DNA of 64,000 nt from Cytophagales bacterium (GTDB lineage Bacteria; Bacteroidota; Bacteroidia; Cytophagales; Cyclobacteriaceae). The DNA is taken from positions 1 through 64,000 of the forward strand of contig JADBYQ010000025.1 in assembly GCA_020402945.1 (NCBI GenBank), in the 5' to 3' direction. Positions 33,028-42,646 of the stretch are shown here, in pieces. A program made the translations under genes and the position numbers. How positions within the stretch are numbered: position 1 is the first letter of the stretch; every line of letters begins with the position of its first letter. The notes under the pieces were generated by a model. The model saw nothing but the letters and a program-made list of their open reading frames with translations, did no database searches and had not been told where the DNA came from.

Positions 33028-36000
33028 GTGAAAAAATCTATCTCGGTCTTATTGCTGGCAATTGGTTTACCGCTCTCTGTTTTTGCACAAAAGGGCAATC
33101 CAACAGAGGTTATCCAACAACTGACATTTCCTGACAGTATTCGGGTTCTACTAAATAATACAAAGCTGGTAGATGTAATGGCGGTTGGCGATGGGTTTGG
33201 CTCGGTGTGGGCAACCATTGGCCCCGTCCAACAAACCCAAATTAAGAAGCAAGCTAAGTTGATGAAAAAGAAGGGCTATAAACTTCGCCCACATTTTGTC
33301 AACTATTATGCAGCGATTGTGGCCGCCCAGTCGGTGGAAAAATTGGACCTCGACCGCTTTAACAACTTTCTTCAAATTGTTGACAAAGTCATTGCAAAAG
33401 AGAATAGCAATCATGCAAATACCATGTTTCAGCAAAGCCGCGATTTCTTTGAGCATCATGCGCTTCATTTTCAAAAATATTTCCGCCTCAAAGCGTTAGA
33501 CGATGACTATTCTTTTGCCTATCTCGAGCCCAAAGTAATTGTAAGCGACACTGCACAGAACTATACTGCACCCACAGAGCCAGATACAATTTCACGTTTA
33601 CCCTGGAAGCAGCCCATTGTACAACCTGAAATACTCGGAGCAGCGATCGTTTTCTCAAAAGTGACACTCTATTTTATTACCCTTTATGATTCTGCCATTC
33701 TCAAAAATACTAAAGGCACATTCTCGTTGCGAGAGCAATTGTTCGTTGGTGAACGGGGTCAATTTGATTGGCGTAGTGCGGGCCTTTCGCCCGACTCGGT
33801 AAACTACGAATTCAACAAATACAGTTTCAGAACCACACGGCCGTATCTTCTGGCGCAACAGGGGAAGCTTCTTTACCTCGGAAAATTACAAGGTCGAATT
33901 CCCGGCCAATTTGAATTTAACAGTATCTATCACAAATCAAAAGCCACAGCTGTATATCCTAGTTTTAAATCATATGAAAACAACGTGTCTATCCTTGGTC
34001 TGGGTGAGTTTATTAACTTCAGGGGTGGATTTAGTATGGTAGGGAAAAACATAAACAGTTTTTCTGTTAGCGGAAGGCCCTCCACGTTAGAAATTCTGGG
34101 TAATGCTGACAAGCGTTTTGAAATGCAATCCTATTCCATTTCTTTCCAAGACTCCTTAATTAATTCCACTAATGCGAAAGTGAATATTTACCAGGGAAAT
34201 GATTCAATCTTTCACCCTTCATCAGAAGTGCGCATTGACAGAGCCAAACAAAAGATCATAATTTCTAAAGATGGATCATCTCTACGTAAAGCCCCTTTCT
34301 CATCCTCTTTCTTTGGAATTGATTTTAATGTAGACAAACTTCGATGGGATCTAAAGTCTGATAGTATAATGCTTTCCATCGAAGGCAGTGGCGGTATTGC
34401 CCCAATGATCATTGAATCACATGATTTCTTTGACGAAGATGATTTTCAACGACTTTCAAACCCTACTTTTGGATATAATCCACTGCAATTGTTCACTGGT
34501 TTTGCCAAACAAATCAATTCTCAAAAATTTTCTGTATTTGACTTAGCTTCCGCCAAAGGGAATCTAGAAAAAATCAAGATAGCCGCGGATTTTTTATCTC
34601 AAAAAGGAATGATTCTTTACCAATCCAGAACTGGTGCTGTTTATGTTAAAGACAAAGCCATGCATTTCGCAGACGCAAAGGAAGGAAAAGTTGACTACGA
34701 TAATTTTAAGATATTATCGTACACCGGCACAACACCCAATGCAACAATTAGCCTGTCGCAAGGATCCATGATCGTAAATGGTATTGAAGAATTCAATTTG
34801 AGCGACTCGCTCAATGTGGTGATTAAACCCGATAGCAGCGTCATCACTTTTCTCCAAAACCGCGATATCAAGTTTAACGGCACCATCAATGCAGGTAACT
34901 TTGAGATCACTGGAAAGGACTTTACAATTAAATACGATAGCTTTTTTGTCAGTTTAAATCACATTGATTCTATTCGCTTTTACGTGACCGATAAAAATGG
35001 CACACGTAGACGTGTAAACAATTCGTTAGTAGGAGCGGACTCAACTGCAGCCGTTGCCGGAGGACTGCAGGCCAGTGCTAACAAAACGTCCGGAACACTT
35101 TTTATCAATCGCCCAGATAATAAATCTGGTCGAGTGCAGGAACCAAATTATCCAAGACTAGATGCAACAGCTGGGGGAGTCATTTATTTTGATCGCCAGG
35201 AAGTGCTTGATGGTGTTTATGATAAATCGGTTTTCTTCGTTGTTCCACCTTTTAAACTAGATAGCCTAAACGATGCAGATCCGGGAGCTATTAGTTTTGA
35301 GGGAAAATTCCTTTCAAGCGGGATGTTCCCACCATTCGAAGAAAAATTACATACGATGCCTGACAAGTCATTAGGATTTAATCACTTGGTGCCTAGCAAA
35401 GGATACAACGTATACCAAGGCGAGGGGAAGCTTTTTGGCGAGCTAAACTTGGACAACTCAGGCCTTCGTGCCAACGGTAGAATTGAATATCTAACGGCAA
35501 CGCTACTATCTGATGATTTTGTTTTCTACCCGGACTCTGTATTATCTCGAGGGAAATCGGGCGAGTTGAAAGAAAAACAAATTGGCAATGTCACTTTCCC
35601 GCAGGCAACATTTGGTGATTATCAAATGAAATGGTTTCCCAAGCAAGATCGTTTCCGGTTAAAAAATTCAAGAGAGCCATTTTCATTTTATAAAAACACG
35701 GCTACACTCACAGGAATAGTGACGGTTGCTAAAACTGGGCTTACCGGAAGTGGAAAACTAAGTACGCGAGGGTCAGAGGTATCATCTAAAGAGCTGACGT
35801 TTGCAGCCATGGATTTTGGCGCGCGACATGCTCGCTTCGAAGTAAAAACGGGCAATCCCGACAAACCCGCCTTGGCAGGAAGCGATGTGCGATTGAAATT
35901 TGATCTAGAGAAAAGTGTGGCTACCATTAGCCCGGAGATTGAAGGTGTAGCGGCTATTGAGTTCCCTTATGCTCAATTCAAAACATCTATTCCACAAGCA

Positions 36001-37722
36001 AAGTGGGATTTACAGACACAAAAGATTGTGATGAATAAAGCCTCTGACGTGCCGATCGAGAATTCATATTTCTATACCACTCGAAAAGAATTAGACTCAC
36101 TTCACTTCAATGCTGAGAAAGCAGAGTATGACATTGCCACGCAGCAATTGAAGGTTAGCGGAATTCCATTTATAATCGTGGCTGATGCAAAGATTACTCC
36201 CGAAAACAATGAAGTTTTAATTCTCGAAAATGCGAAAATTGGTCAACTCAAAAATACTACGATTGTCCTCGATACTTTAAATGGTTACCACAAACTTACG
36301 GCTGGTGTGGTTGATATTATTTCGCGCAAAGAATTCAGTGGTTATGCAACTTATCAATATGTCAATGCAATAAACGACACGTTTAACATTAAGATGACTG
36401 ATTTTCATTTGGAAGCTATTTCGCCTGAAGGAAAATCGCGAAAAAAAAATACTATCAACGCAACTCAACAAACCGTTGGAAAAGGAGCCGTGGCTGACTT
36501 GGACAAGATTCTGGTGGCACCTCGAATATTTTACAAAGGCGATATGGTGATGTATGCCACAAGACCCGCTTTGCAATTGAAGGGATTTGTCAAGCTCGAT
36601 CTAAAAAAGTTAAAGAACTACAACACTTGGCTCGCCTATGACCAGAACGGTGATGAGAAAGAAATTTACTTGGATTTCGACAAAACAGTAACCGAAGAAG
36701 GGCGAAAGGCTACAGCGGGCTTACATTTCGCGCAAGATAATAGCCTTTACATTACTTTTATCTCTGATAAAAAAGATGAAAGCGATGAAGATTTCTTCTT
36801 GCCAAGTGGTTCACTCTTCTTTGATAAGGAAAGTAGTCAATTTAAAATAGAAGACCGACAAAAAGCGGCTGGCGAGAAACTTTCAGGAAAAGTATTTACC
36901 TATAACGAAGAGAAGCAAGAAGTTACTTTTGAAGGCCCCATCAACTTCTTCAAAAATACGAATGGCTTCAAGCTTACAGCTTCCGCCATAGGGTCGGGGA
37001 GTTTGACCACCAATGAAATCAAGATAAATTCATTCATCATGACCGATATGGCGATTCCTGATATGGCGTATCAGCTAATGGCTAATAATCTGTTAGAAGT
37101 CATAAAAAGTGAGGGCGCTCCCGAGGGGTTGGGAGATCAAACCGAACTGCTGTATAAAATTAGCAATCTGATTGGCGAACGAGTAACAAAAGATTACGAA
37201 CAGAAATCGCAGCAAGGTTATGTCTCACTGGGTACCGTGCAAGGCTTAATTCAACCCATTGTTTTTTCCAATGTGAATTTGAAATGGTCTCAAGATCGAA
37301 AGGCATTTTATAGTGAGGGAACAATCGGTATTAGCAACAGCAATCGACTGGATATCAATGGCGCTTTTGAAGGCTTCATGGAAATTCGAAAAAATGAAGA
37401 TGGCGCACCCGTTTTTCATGTTTTTTTCAAGGCCTCTCCCGAATCGTGGTATTACTTTGGTTTTGAAGACAACCGTTTAATGGTTCACTCCGCCAATCAG
37501 GCATTTAATGAGTTGATCACAAAAAAATCAAACGCCAGCAAAGCAAAGGTGGGTGAATTGGTTTCCATTCCTGGAACAGACGAAGAAACGCTCTCGTTTG
37601 TCAATCGTTTTAGGCTGCAATACTACGGCCTTGAGGCGCCTTATGATTTAACAAGTGGCACCTCTTCAGCTAAAAAGAAGGAAAAGAAAAAAGAGGAAAA
37701 GAAAGAAGACGATGGGTTTTAA
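33028..37722 (+). CDS. Giant secreted beta-rich protein, unknown family
   Basis: 1564 residues from a GTG at 33028, which gives a clean signal peptide (KKSISVLLLAIGLPLSVFAQ); a TTG at 33001 would add nine residues. After a helical region (about 20-150, with LMKKKGYKLRPHFVNYYAAI and FNNFLQIVDKVIAKENSNHA) the chain is a very long series of beta strands with turns, such as FEMQSYSISFQDSLINST, AKVNIYQGNDSI, NGTINAGNFEITGKDFTIKY and GKLSTRGSEVSSKELTFAA, suggestive of a stacked beta or OstA-like architecture. Near the C-terminus it ends in a Lys/Glu-rich tail (KKKEKKKEEKKEDDGF). I recognise no family and assign no function. Its last 11 bases overlap the start of a small membrane protein gene. Confidence 0.85.
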   Translation: MKKSISVLLLAIGLPLSVFAQKGNPTEVIQQLTFPDSIRVLLNNTKLVDVMAVGDGFGSVWATIGPVQQTQIKKQAKLMKKKGYKLRPHFVNYYAAIVAAQSVEKLDLDRFNNFLQIVDKVIAKENSNHANTMFQQSRDFFEHHALHFQKYFRLKALDDDYSFAYLEPKVIVSDTAQNYTAPTEPDTISRLPWKQPIVQPEILGAAIVFSKVTLYFITLYDSAILKNTKGTFSLREQLFVGERGQFDWRSAGLSPDSVNYEFNKYSFRTTRPYLLAQQGKLLYLGKLQGRIPGQFEFNSIYHKSKATAVYPSFKSYENNVSILGLGEFINFRGGFSMVGKNINSFSVSGRPSTLEILGNADKRFEMQSYSISFQDSLINSTNAKVNIYQGNDSIFHPSSEVRIDRAKQKIIISKDGSSLRKAPFSSSFFGIDFNVDKLRWDLKSDSIMLSIEGSGGIAPMIIESHDFFDEDDFQRLSNPTFGYNPLQLFTGFAKQINSQKFSVFDLASAKGNLEKIKIAADFLSQKGMILYQSRTGAVYVKDKAMHFADAKEGKVDYDNFKILSYTGTTPNATISLSQGSMIVNGIEEFNLSDSLNVVIKPDSSVITFLQNRDIKFNGTINAGNFEITGKDFTIKYDSFFVSLNHIDSIRFYVTDKNGTRRRVNNSLVGADSTAAVAGGLQASANKTSGTLFINRPDNKSGRVQEPNYPRLDATAGGVIYFDRQEVLDGVYDKSVFFVVPPFKLDSLNDADPGAISFEGKFLSSGMFPPFEEKLHTMPDKSLGFNHLVPSKGYNVYQGEGKLFGELNLDNSGLRANGRIEYLTATLLSDDFVFYPDSVLSRGKSGELKEKQIGNVTFPQATFGDYQMKWFPKQDRFRLKNSREPFSFYKNTATLTGIVTVAKTGLTGSGKLSTRGSEVSSKELTFAAMDFGARHARFEVKTGNPDKPALAGSDVRLKFDLEKSVATISPEIEGVAAIEFPYAQFKTSIPQAKWDLQTQKIVMNKASDVPIENSYFYTTRKELDSLHFNAEKAEYDIATQQLKVSGIPFIIVADAKITPENNEVLILENAKIGQLKNTTIVLDTLNGYHKLTAGVVDIISRKEFSGYATYQYVNAINDTFNIKMTDFHLEAISPEGKSRKKNTINATQQTVGKGAVADLDKILVAPRIFYKGDMVMYATRPALQLKGFVKLDLKKLKNYNTWLAYDQNGDEKEIYLDFDKTVTEEGRKATAGLHFAQDNSLYITFISDKKDESDEDFFLPSGSLFFDKESSQFKIEDRQKAAGEKLSGKVFTYNEEKQEVTFEGPINFFKNTNGFKLTASAIGSGSLTTNEIKINSFIMTDMAIPDMAYQLMANNLLEVIKSEGAPEGLGDQTELLYKISNLIGERVTKDYEQKSQQGYVSLGTVQGLIQPIVFSNVNLKWSQDRKAFYSEGTIGISNSNRLDINGAFEGFMEIRKNEDGAPVFHVFFKASPESWYYFGFEDNRLMVHSANQAFNELITKKSNASKAKVGELVSIPGTDEETLSFVNRFRLQYYGLEAPYDLTSGTSSAKKKEKKKEEKKEDDGF

Positions 37723-37936
37723 GTTTCAGCCAAAAGCAAAATGGTTGTTGTTCTCAAGCAGTGGGCTGATGCTGGTGGGACTTGGTTTGTCAATGGCCAT
37801 TGATGCGGGATTTAAACGATACAGTGGTGAGCCTTGGTTTTTTTATGGCACTATTGCTCTTATCATATTTAATTCAGGAATCAGTCTTTTCGGTCAGGCT
37901 GTGATTGAATTCATTCAGTGGAAAAAAGTACGCTAG
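37712..37936 (+). CDS. Small two-helix membrane protein coupled to the giant protein
   Basis: 74 residues from the ATG at 37712, which overlaps the stop of the giant gene by 11 bp. Two hydrophobic helices (WLLFSSSGLMLVGLGLSMAI and FFYGTIALIIFNSGISLFG) with Lys at both ends (KFQPKAK, WKKVR). An upstream start at 37655 would translate the giant gene's Lys-rich tail in another frame and is rejected. Overlap suggests coupled translation and a shared task. Family not recognised. Confidence 0.72.
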   Translation: MGFKFQPKAKWLLFSSSGLMLVGLGLSMAIDAGFKRYSGEPWFFYGTIALIIFNSGISLFGQAVIEFIQWKKVR

Positions 37937-37964
37937 TCCACAAACCAGTTGTTCTATCTTCTTA

Positions 37965-38365
37965 CTAAACCGATTCCGGGTATTCAACCCTATTTTTCTT
38001 GTAGAATAATTTCAAAAAGACGAGCACTAAATGAGTATGGTCGCTATCAGTTTTTTTGCTGCAGACCACATCACCATCCGCAAGGCCCGATCGTGACTCA
38101 AATTGATCACTTCCTAATTTCTTGAACCCCATTGACCATCTCTTGAACATTCTTTCTTCCGGCTTGCCTTCAATCACAATCTTACCCTTTTTATGATGAA
38201 GTCACCAGCAATTTTAGTGTAGAGTTTATTGACAGATGATTTCTCACATTCCAACGCTTGAATAAATTTACCCTGTAAATGGAGAGGGATGCCGGTTGTA
38301 CCTGACGCTTGTTTGTATTGCCACTTCACTCCAATAAATGAACCAAGTCTGCTTCTGAAAACGGG
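37965..38365 (-). pseudogene. Frameshifted remnant of an unknown protein gene
   Basis: Two adjacent frames read like one protein. Upstream, after a stop at 38366-38368, come SFIGVKWQYKQASGTTGIPL and FIQALECEKSSVNKLYTKIA. A one-base loss in an A-run near 38190 then shifts into KIVIEGKPEERMFKRWSMGF and KKLGSDQFESRSGLADGDVV. The 70-residue second half alone has only a GTG start and no family. Protein-like composition (Trp, Tyr, alternating charged residues) in both halves supports a decayed gene. It fills most of the gap between 37937 and 38427. Confidence 0.5.
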
Positions 38366-38427
38366 TTAACTGCAACAATTGTGTAGACTAAGTGATACAT
38401 GGATCGACTTTACACAATAAACCATCG

Positions 38428-39129
38428 TCAGCCACGATCTTCTTCAGAATCCCTTCGAATGAAGGGAGAAGCTTGTTGGTGAATGTGTATTGCCCTTCGA
38501 GACAAAACGATACCAATGATCAAGGATATCACGGCTCCGATCCAGATGCCTGGCACATAGGAAATAAACCAAAAATAATCATAGGCACCATGAAAAAGTG
38601 TGGCAACACCCAACGCATAAATTGCATAATGAGCCTTTTTATGTTCAAACTTTGCCTTGCCTAAAAAGTATCCCATCAACACACCAAAGGAAGCGTGTGC
38701 TGGCACAGCCGTAAACATTCGAAGGACTGCCGTCTCCACGCCACCATCCATCACGTATAAAATATTTTCAAGTCCGGCAAAGCCTAAGCTGACGGTTACA
38801 GAGTAGACAATACCATCGAAAGGTTCGTTAAAATTCTTATTTGGATACAATACCCACCTAACAAAAATGAATTTGCTGAACTCTTCGATTAGTGCAACTA
38901 AAAGAAATGCATGAACAGCTTGCTGAGTTAGGCTGGTAGGATCTAGCGGTATAAGTCGGCTAATCGGCCAACTAATCAGCAACGTGATGAGTGTGCTGAT
39001 CACCCCAAAGAAAAAACTTTTTACCAAAAGTCCGAGTGGCTCGCGCTCATGTTTGTCCTTCCAATAGATGTAAAGACCGATCGCTGCACCGGGTGCCAAC
39101 GCAATTGCTAAAAGAAAAAAAATATTCAT
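38428..39129 (-). CDS. PrsW family intramembrane metalloprotease
   Basis: 233 residues with about seven membrane helices. The PrsW motifs are present: ALIEEFSKFIFVRWVL (EExxK, about 78-93), SLGFAGLENILYV, and the His residues in VPAHASFGVLMGY and LFHGAYDYFWF. PrsW of Bacillus cleaves an anti-sigma factor in the membrane; the substrate here is unknown. It is downstream of coaX (18-bp gap) and the GMC oxidoreductase gene. Confidence 0.9.
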   Translation of the reverse strand: MNIFFLLAIALAPGAAIGLYIYWKDKHEREPLGLLVKSFFFGVISTLITLLISWPISRLIPLDPTSLTQQAVHAFLLVALIEEFSKFIFVRWVLYPNKNFNEPFDGIVYSVTVSLGFAGLENILYVMDGGVETAVLRMFTAVPAHASFGVLMGYFLGKAKFEHKKAHYAIYALGVATLFHGAYDYFWFISYVPGIWIGAVISLIIGIVLSRRAIHIHQQASPFIRRDSEEDRG

Positions 39130-39147
39130 CGTTTGTGTTTCAGTATG

Positions 39148-39921
39148 CTAAGAATCCGGTTTCACAGCCTTGGCAATGTAGCGAAGCCCATCCAATGTTA
39201 AAGACGGGTCTATGGCGTAGAAAAAGGAACTTAACGGTGTGATGACAAATGAAAGTCCACCTGTAGCAATAGCCGGACATTCAATTCCTAGCTCCTTTCT
39301 AATAGCTTCTACGATTTTTCTCACCAACCCTTCGTACCCGATTACGATCCCAGATTGAATGGCGGTTACCGTATTAATCCCCAACGCGGATTTTGGTATT
39401 TCCAATGGAACATCGAAAAGTTTTGCTGCATTTTGAGTGAGCGCTTTGAGTGCCGTTCGTAATCCGGGTACAATCGAAACGCCCAGAATTTTTCCTTCGC
39501 CCGACACCGTTGTGAATGTAAGCGCGGTTCCAAAATCGACTACAATACAAGTTTGCTTAAATTTCACAAAAGCTCCCAGGGCATTGGCCACTAAGTCCGA
39601 GCCAATTTCATACGGATTCAATACGGTAATAGGAAGGGCATCATAAATTTTCGGTCCAACCACAATGGGCTCCTGTTGAAAAAGTGTGCGAATGACTCCT
39701 TTTATTTTTTCATTCAGTGATGGCACCACGCTGCTGATCACGACCGTGCGAACCACATCAAGTCCAAGGCTGGATTCCAAAAAAAATTCTCTGATTTTGA
39801 TACCATAATATATTTCAGGTTGATCTGGCTTGGAAGGAATGCGCCAATTATGTTGCCAGTTTTCGTTCACCCATAAACCTAATGTGATGTCACTGTTCCC
39901 AATATCTATTCCAAGGAGCAT
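39148..39921 (-). CDS. coaX: Type III pantothenate kinase
   Basis: 257 residues of the ASKHA fold. It phosphorylates pantothenate, the first step of CoA synthesis. Visible are the phosphate loop LLGIDIGNSDITLGLW (2-17), NPYEIGSDLVANALGAF with the substrate Asp, the FGTALTFT motif and the C-terminal GGLSFVI nucleotide site. Type III kinases need a monovalent cation and are not inhibited by CoA. It lies 16 bp after the GMC oxidoreductase gene. Confidence 0.96.
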   Translation of the reverse strand: MLLGIDIGNSDITLGLWVNENWQHNWRIPSKPDQPEIYYGIKIREFFLESSLGLDVVRTVVISSVVPSLNEKIKGVIRTLFQQEPIVVGPKIYDALPITVLNPYEIGSDLVANALGAFVKFKQTCIVVDFGTALTFTTVSGEGKILGVSIVPGLRTALKALTQNAAKLFDVPLEIPKSALGINTVTAIQSGIVIGYEGLVRKIVEAIRKELGIECPAIATGGLSFVITPLSSFFYAIDPSLTLDGLRYIAKAVKPDS

Positions 39922-39937
39922 AGGCGAATATTGTTGA

Positions 39938-41542
39938 TTAGCTTATCATTATCATATCCGCCCCCTTCTCTGCAATCATAATTGTCGGTGCATTGGTATT
40001 CCCACTGCTAATTGTCGGCATGATCGAGGCATCAATAACTCTGAGATTGTAAACTCCTTTTACTCTAAGTTGAGGATCAACTACTGCCATTTCATCGACT
40101 CCCATTTTACATGTGCCTACCGGATGATAAACGCATTCTGCCGATTCGCGAATGTGCGCCAACCATGCCTCGTCCGAATCACGTTGCTTGGGCAAATGGG
40201 TTTTGATGCGGATAGAGGCAAATGCATCTGCTTCTAAAACCTCCAATGCCTTTCTGCCACCTGCAACTTGTATCTTTTTGTCTTCTTCTTCGCTTAGATA
40301 ATTGGGATCGATGATTGGGGCTGCCGAAAAATCAGCCGACTGCAACCCTACATACCCACGACTTTCCGGTCTAACTTGTGCCGGAAAAATGGAATAACCA
40401 TCAGCTGAAGGAAATGAACTCATGTCATACATGTTTGCAATTTTATCCGTACCTGCATTGGTAGGCGTAAACTGGAACTGAATATCAGGACTGGTTTTTT
40501 CTGGTGTGGACTTGACAAACGCCACTGCTTCCAAAGGGCCAATTGACATGGGGCCGCTCTTGGTAAAAAGAAATTCTACCAAGGCTGCCGCTTGACGGTA
40601 CAAGGGCAAGTAATAATTATTTGATTTGATATTCGTCAAACTACTTACCGGGTAGAAAATGTGATCGTGGAGATTTTTTCCAACACCAGGTAATTCCTTT
40701 TTCAATTCGATACCATGCCGTTTTAATTCATCCTTTTCACCGATGCCCGAAAGCATCAACAACTTGGGGGATTCAAAAGCACCTGCACTTATAATTATTT
40801 CTTTGCGAGCGCGCGCCACCAGCGTATTACTTCTGCTTGTCATAAACTCAACACCAACCGCCCGATCGCCCTCCACTACAATCCTTTTGCAAAGCGCACC
40901 TGTCATCACCGTAAGGTTTTTGCGTTTCAATGCAGGCACTAGAAATGCCTTTGCTGAGCTAAAGCGTTTGCTGTCTTTCATCGTGTATTGAAACCATCCG
41001 GCTCCTTCCTGAAATTCTCCATTCACATCGTTGTTTTGGCGTATTCCTCTTTCTACGCACGCGTTGATAAAGGCTTGACCCATTTGAGTGTGGTACCAAT
41101 AAGCTTGTGTCACGTTGAGCAATCCATTCTTAGCATGGAATTCATTTTCAAATTGCTCGTTGTGTTCAGACTTTCTAAAATACGGCAACACGTCTTGAAA
41201 TCCCCACCCTTCATTGCCTAAGCTTTTCCAGTGATCATAATCTTCTCGCTGCCCACGAATGTAGGCCATCGCATTGGTGGAGCTAGACCCCCCCAGTACT
41301 TTACCTCTTGGGTGATAGATTTTCCGGTTATCTAAATGCTTCTGCGGTTCGGTCCAGTAACAGTTCCAATCTACATTGCTGTGGTGAAGTTTTAAATAGG
41401 CCTGTGGAATGTGGATCTCTAGTTTAGTGTCCTTACCTCCGGCTTCAATGAGCAAAACGGTTTTGGATGGATCTTCCGAAAGGCGATTGGCCAATACACA
41501 TCCGGCAGAGCCGGCACCGATGATAATGTAGTCGTAGGTCAT
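39938..41542 (-). CDS. GMC family oxidoreductase (choline dehydrogenase-like)
   Basis: 534 residues, FAD-dependent alcohol oxidoreductase. The N-terminal YIIIGAGSAGCVLANRLSED (5-24) binds FAD, VLGGSSSTNAMAYIRGQREDYD is the GMC signature, the second signature is GAFESPKLLMLSGIG, and the catalytic His lies in YHPVGTCKMG near the C-terminus with SSGNTNAPTIMIAEKGADMI. The substrate could be choline, another alcohol or a glucoside; no betaine genes are beside it. Confidence 0.94.
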   Translation of the reverse strand: MTYDYIIIGAGSAGCVLANRLSEDPSKTVLLIEAGGKDTKLEIHIPQAYLKLHHSNVDWNCYWTEPQKHLDNRKIYHPRGKVLGGSSSTNAMAYIRGQREDYDHWKSLGNEGWGFQDVLPYFRKSEHNEQFENEFHAKNGLLNVTQAYWYHTQMGQAFINACVERGIRQNNDVNGEFQEGAGWFQYTMKDSKRFSSAKAFLVPALKRKNLTVMTGALCKRIVVEGDRAVGVEFMTSRSNTLVARARKEIIISAGAFESPKLLMLSGIGEKDELKRHGIELKKELPGVGKNLHDHIFYPVSSLTNIKSNNYYLPLYRQAAALVEFLFTKSGPMSIGPLEAVAFVKSTPEKTSPDIQFQFTPTNAGTDKIANMYDMSSFPSADGYSIFPAQVRPESRGYVGLQSADFSAAPIIDPNYLSEEEDKKIQVAGGRKALEVLEADAFASIRIKTHLPKQRDSDEAWLAHIRESAECVYHPVGTCKMGVDEMAVVDPQLRVKGVYNLRVIDASIMPTISSGNTNAPTIMIAEKGADMIMIS

Positions 41543-41545
41543 CTT

Positions 41546-41628
41546 GAATTTGAAAATGTATCAATTTGAAGATTTGAAAATGGAAATGCAAATCTTCCTT
41601 TCAAAGGATTTCATACAAATGATTTGAA
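41546..41628. repeat. AATTTGAA repeat tract
   Basis: The tract repeats TTTGAAAATG and AATTTGAAGA motifs several times between the GMC gene and the next gene. No coding sequence lies here. It resembles simple intergenic repeats of Bacteroidota. Confidence 0.5.
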
Positions 41629-41629
41629 A

Positions 41630-42103
41630 TTAAGAAATCGAAGCAATGGCTTTTGCATAGTCGCTTTGCAGATCTTCCGGCAACTTGGTGACGATCGCAT
41701 TAATTTTTTTTAGTTGGCCTTGATAAAGATTGGAAAGTGTGGTACTAGTAGCCAAAGGGATATTGGCTGCTTTTACTTTCTCACAAAAATAAATTCTCAA
41801 TTCTAAGTCGGTCTCGTCATTAACCGAATATTTTATATGCCTATTCGTAAATCGAAGTATCTTGCGCAACATCTTTTTTACGATGTACAAATTGCGATCT
41901 TTCAGTTCCTCAAATTGTAGGTCGATATCTTCTTTTATTTGCCGAACATAACTAGGTTCGTTCTGTGATTCAAACAGCAAGTAACCCAACAACTCTTTGT
42001 TCTCCTTCTTATACTTCGCTAACCGAAGGCAGAGCGTTTGTAACAAATCAGCATCTGCTTGTTGCAGTTCTTTCTTGATTTCAGCAAGGGTGGCGAAATT
42101 CAT
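41630..42103 (-). CDS. Hypothetical helical protein
   Basis: 157 residues from the ATG at 42103; a TTG directly before it is the alternative. Charged, helical and without signal or membrane segment (LAEIKKELQQADADLLQTLC, LQFEELKDRNLYIVKKMLRK). The start overlaps the preceding methyltransferase stop by one base (TGATG), so it is probably translated with it. No family is recognised. Confidence 0.75.
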   Translation of the reverse strand: MNFATLAEIKKELQQADADLLQTLCLRLAKYKKENKELLGYLLFESQNEPSYVRQIKEDIDLQFEELKDRNLYIVKKMLRKILRFTNRHIKYSVNDETDLELRIYFCEKVKAANIPLATSTTLSNLYQGQLKKINAIVTKLPEDLQSDYAKAIASIS

Positions 42104-42630
42104 CAACGTGTCTTTTTAAAAAACTCCCAAGCCACAATACCCACACACACCGAAATATTCAGTGAATGCTTTGTCCCACTTTGTGGAATCTCCAATGCTA
42201 CATCGCCCAGTTCGATGGCTTCATCACTTACCCCATTGACTTCGTTTCCAAATAACAAACAATACTTTTTATCTCGCTCAATGGAAAAAGATTGAAGCGG
42301 CCTGCTTTCAGTGGTTTGCTCAATCAATACAATAAGGTAGCCTGTAGCTTTAAGCTGTTGAATTGCTGTAAGGGTACTTTCTGAATACTCCCAAGAGACA
42401 GACTCAGTGGCGCCTAAAGCCGTTTTATGAATTTCACGGTGCGGTGGAGTGCCTGTAATTCCTGTCAGCACTAGCTTTTCAATTCGAAAGGCATCTGCTG
42501 TGCGAAAAGCCGAGCCAACGTTGTGTAGGCTTCGAACGTTGTCCAAGAGAATGCAAACTGGAATTTTGTTGGTTTCTTTAAATTGATCTACAGAAATGCG
42601 GCCTAGCTCTTCGAGCTTGAGTCTTTTCAT
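42103..42630 (-). CDS. TrmH/SpoU family RNA methyltransferase
   Basis: 175 residues of the SPOUT fold, transferring methyl from SAM to the 2'-OH of tRNA or rRNA. All three motifs are seen: LDNVRSLHNVGSAFRTAD (29-46, motif 1), YCLLFGNEVNGVSDE (motif 2), LEIPQSGTKHSLNISVCVGI (motif 3, with the knot). It lacks the N-terminal substrate domain of longer relatives. The target position is unknown. Confidence 0.94.
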   Translation of the reverse strand: MKRLKLEELGRISVDQFKETNKIPVCILLDNVRSLHNVGSAFRTADAFRIEKLVLTGITGTPPHREIHKTALGATESVSWEYSESTLTAIQQLKATGYLIVLIEQTTESRPLQSFSIERDKKYCLLFGNEVNGVSDEAIELGDVALEIPQSGTKHSLNISVCVGIVAWEFFKKTR

Positions 42631-42646
42631 ATTTTTAAAGATACTA

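Noticed and set aside
37965-38177. Stand-alone small gene
   Set aside because: It has only a GTG start and continues upstream in another frame as a frameshifted remnant, so it was recorded as part of a pseudogene.
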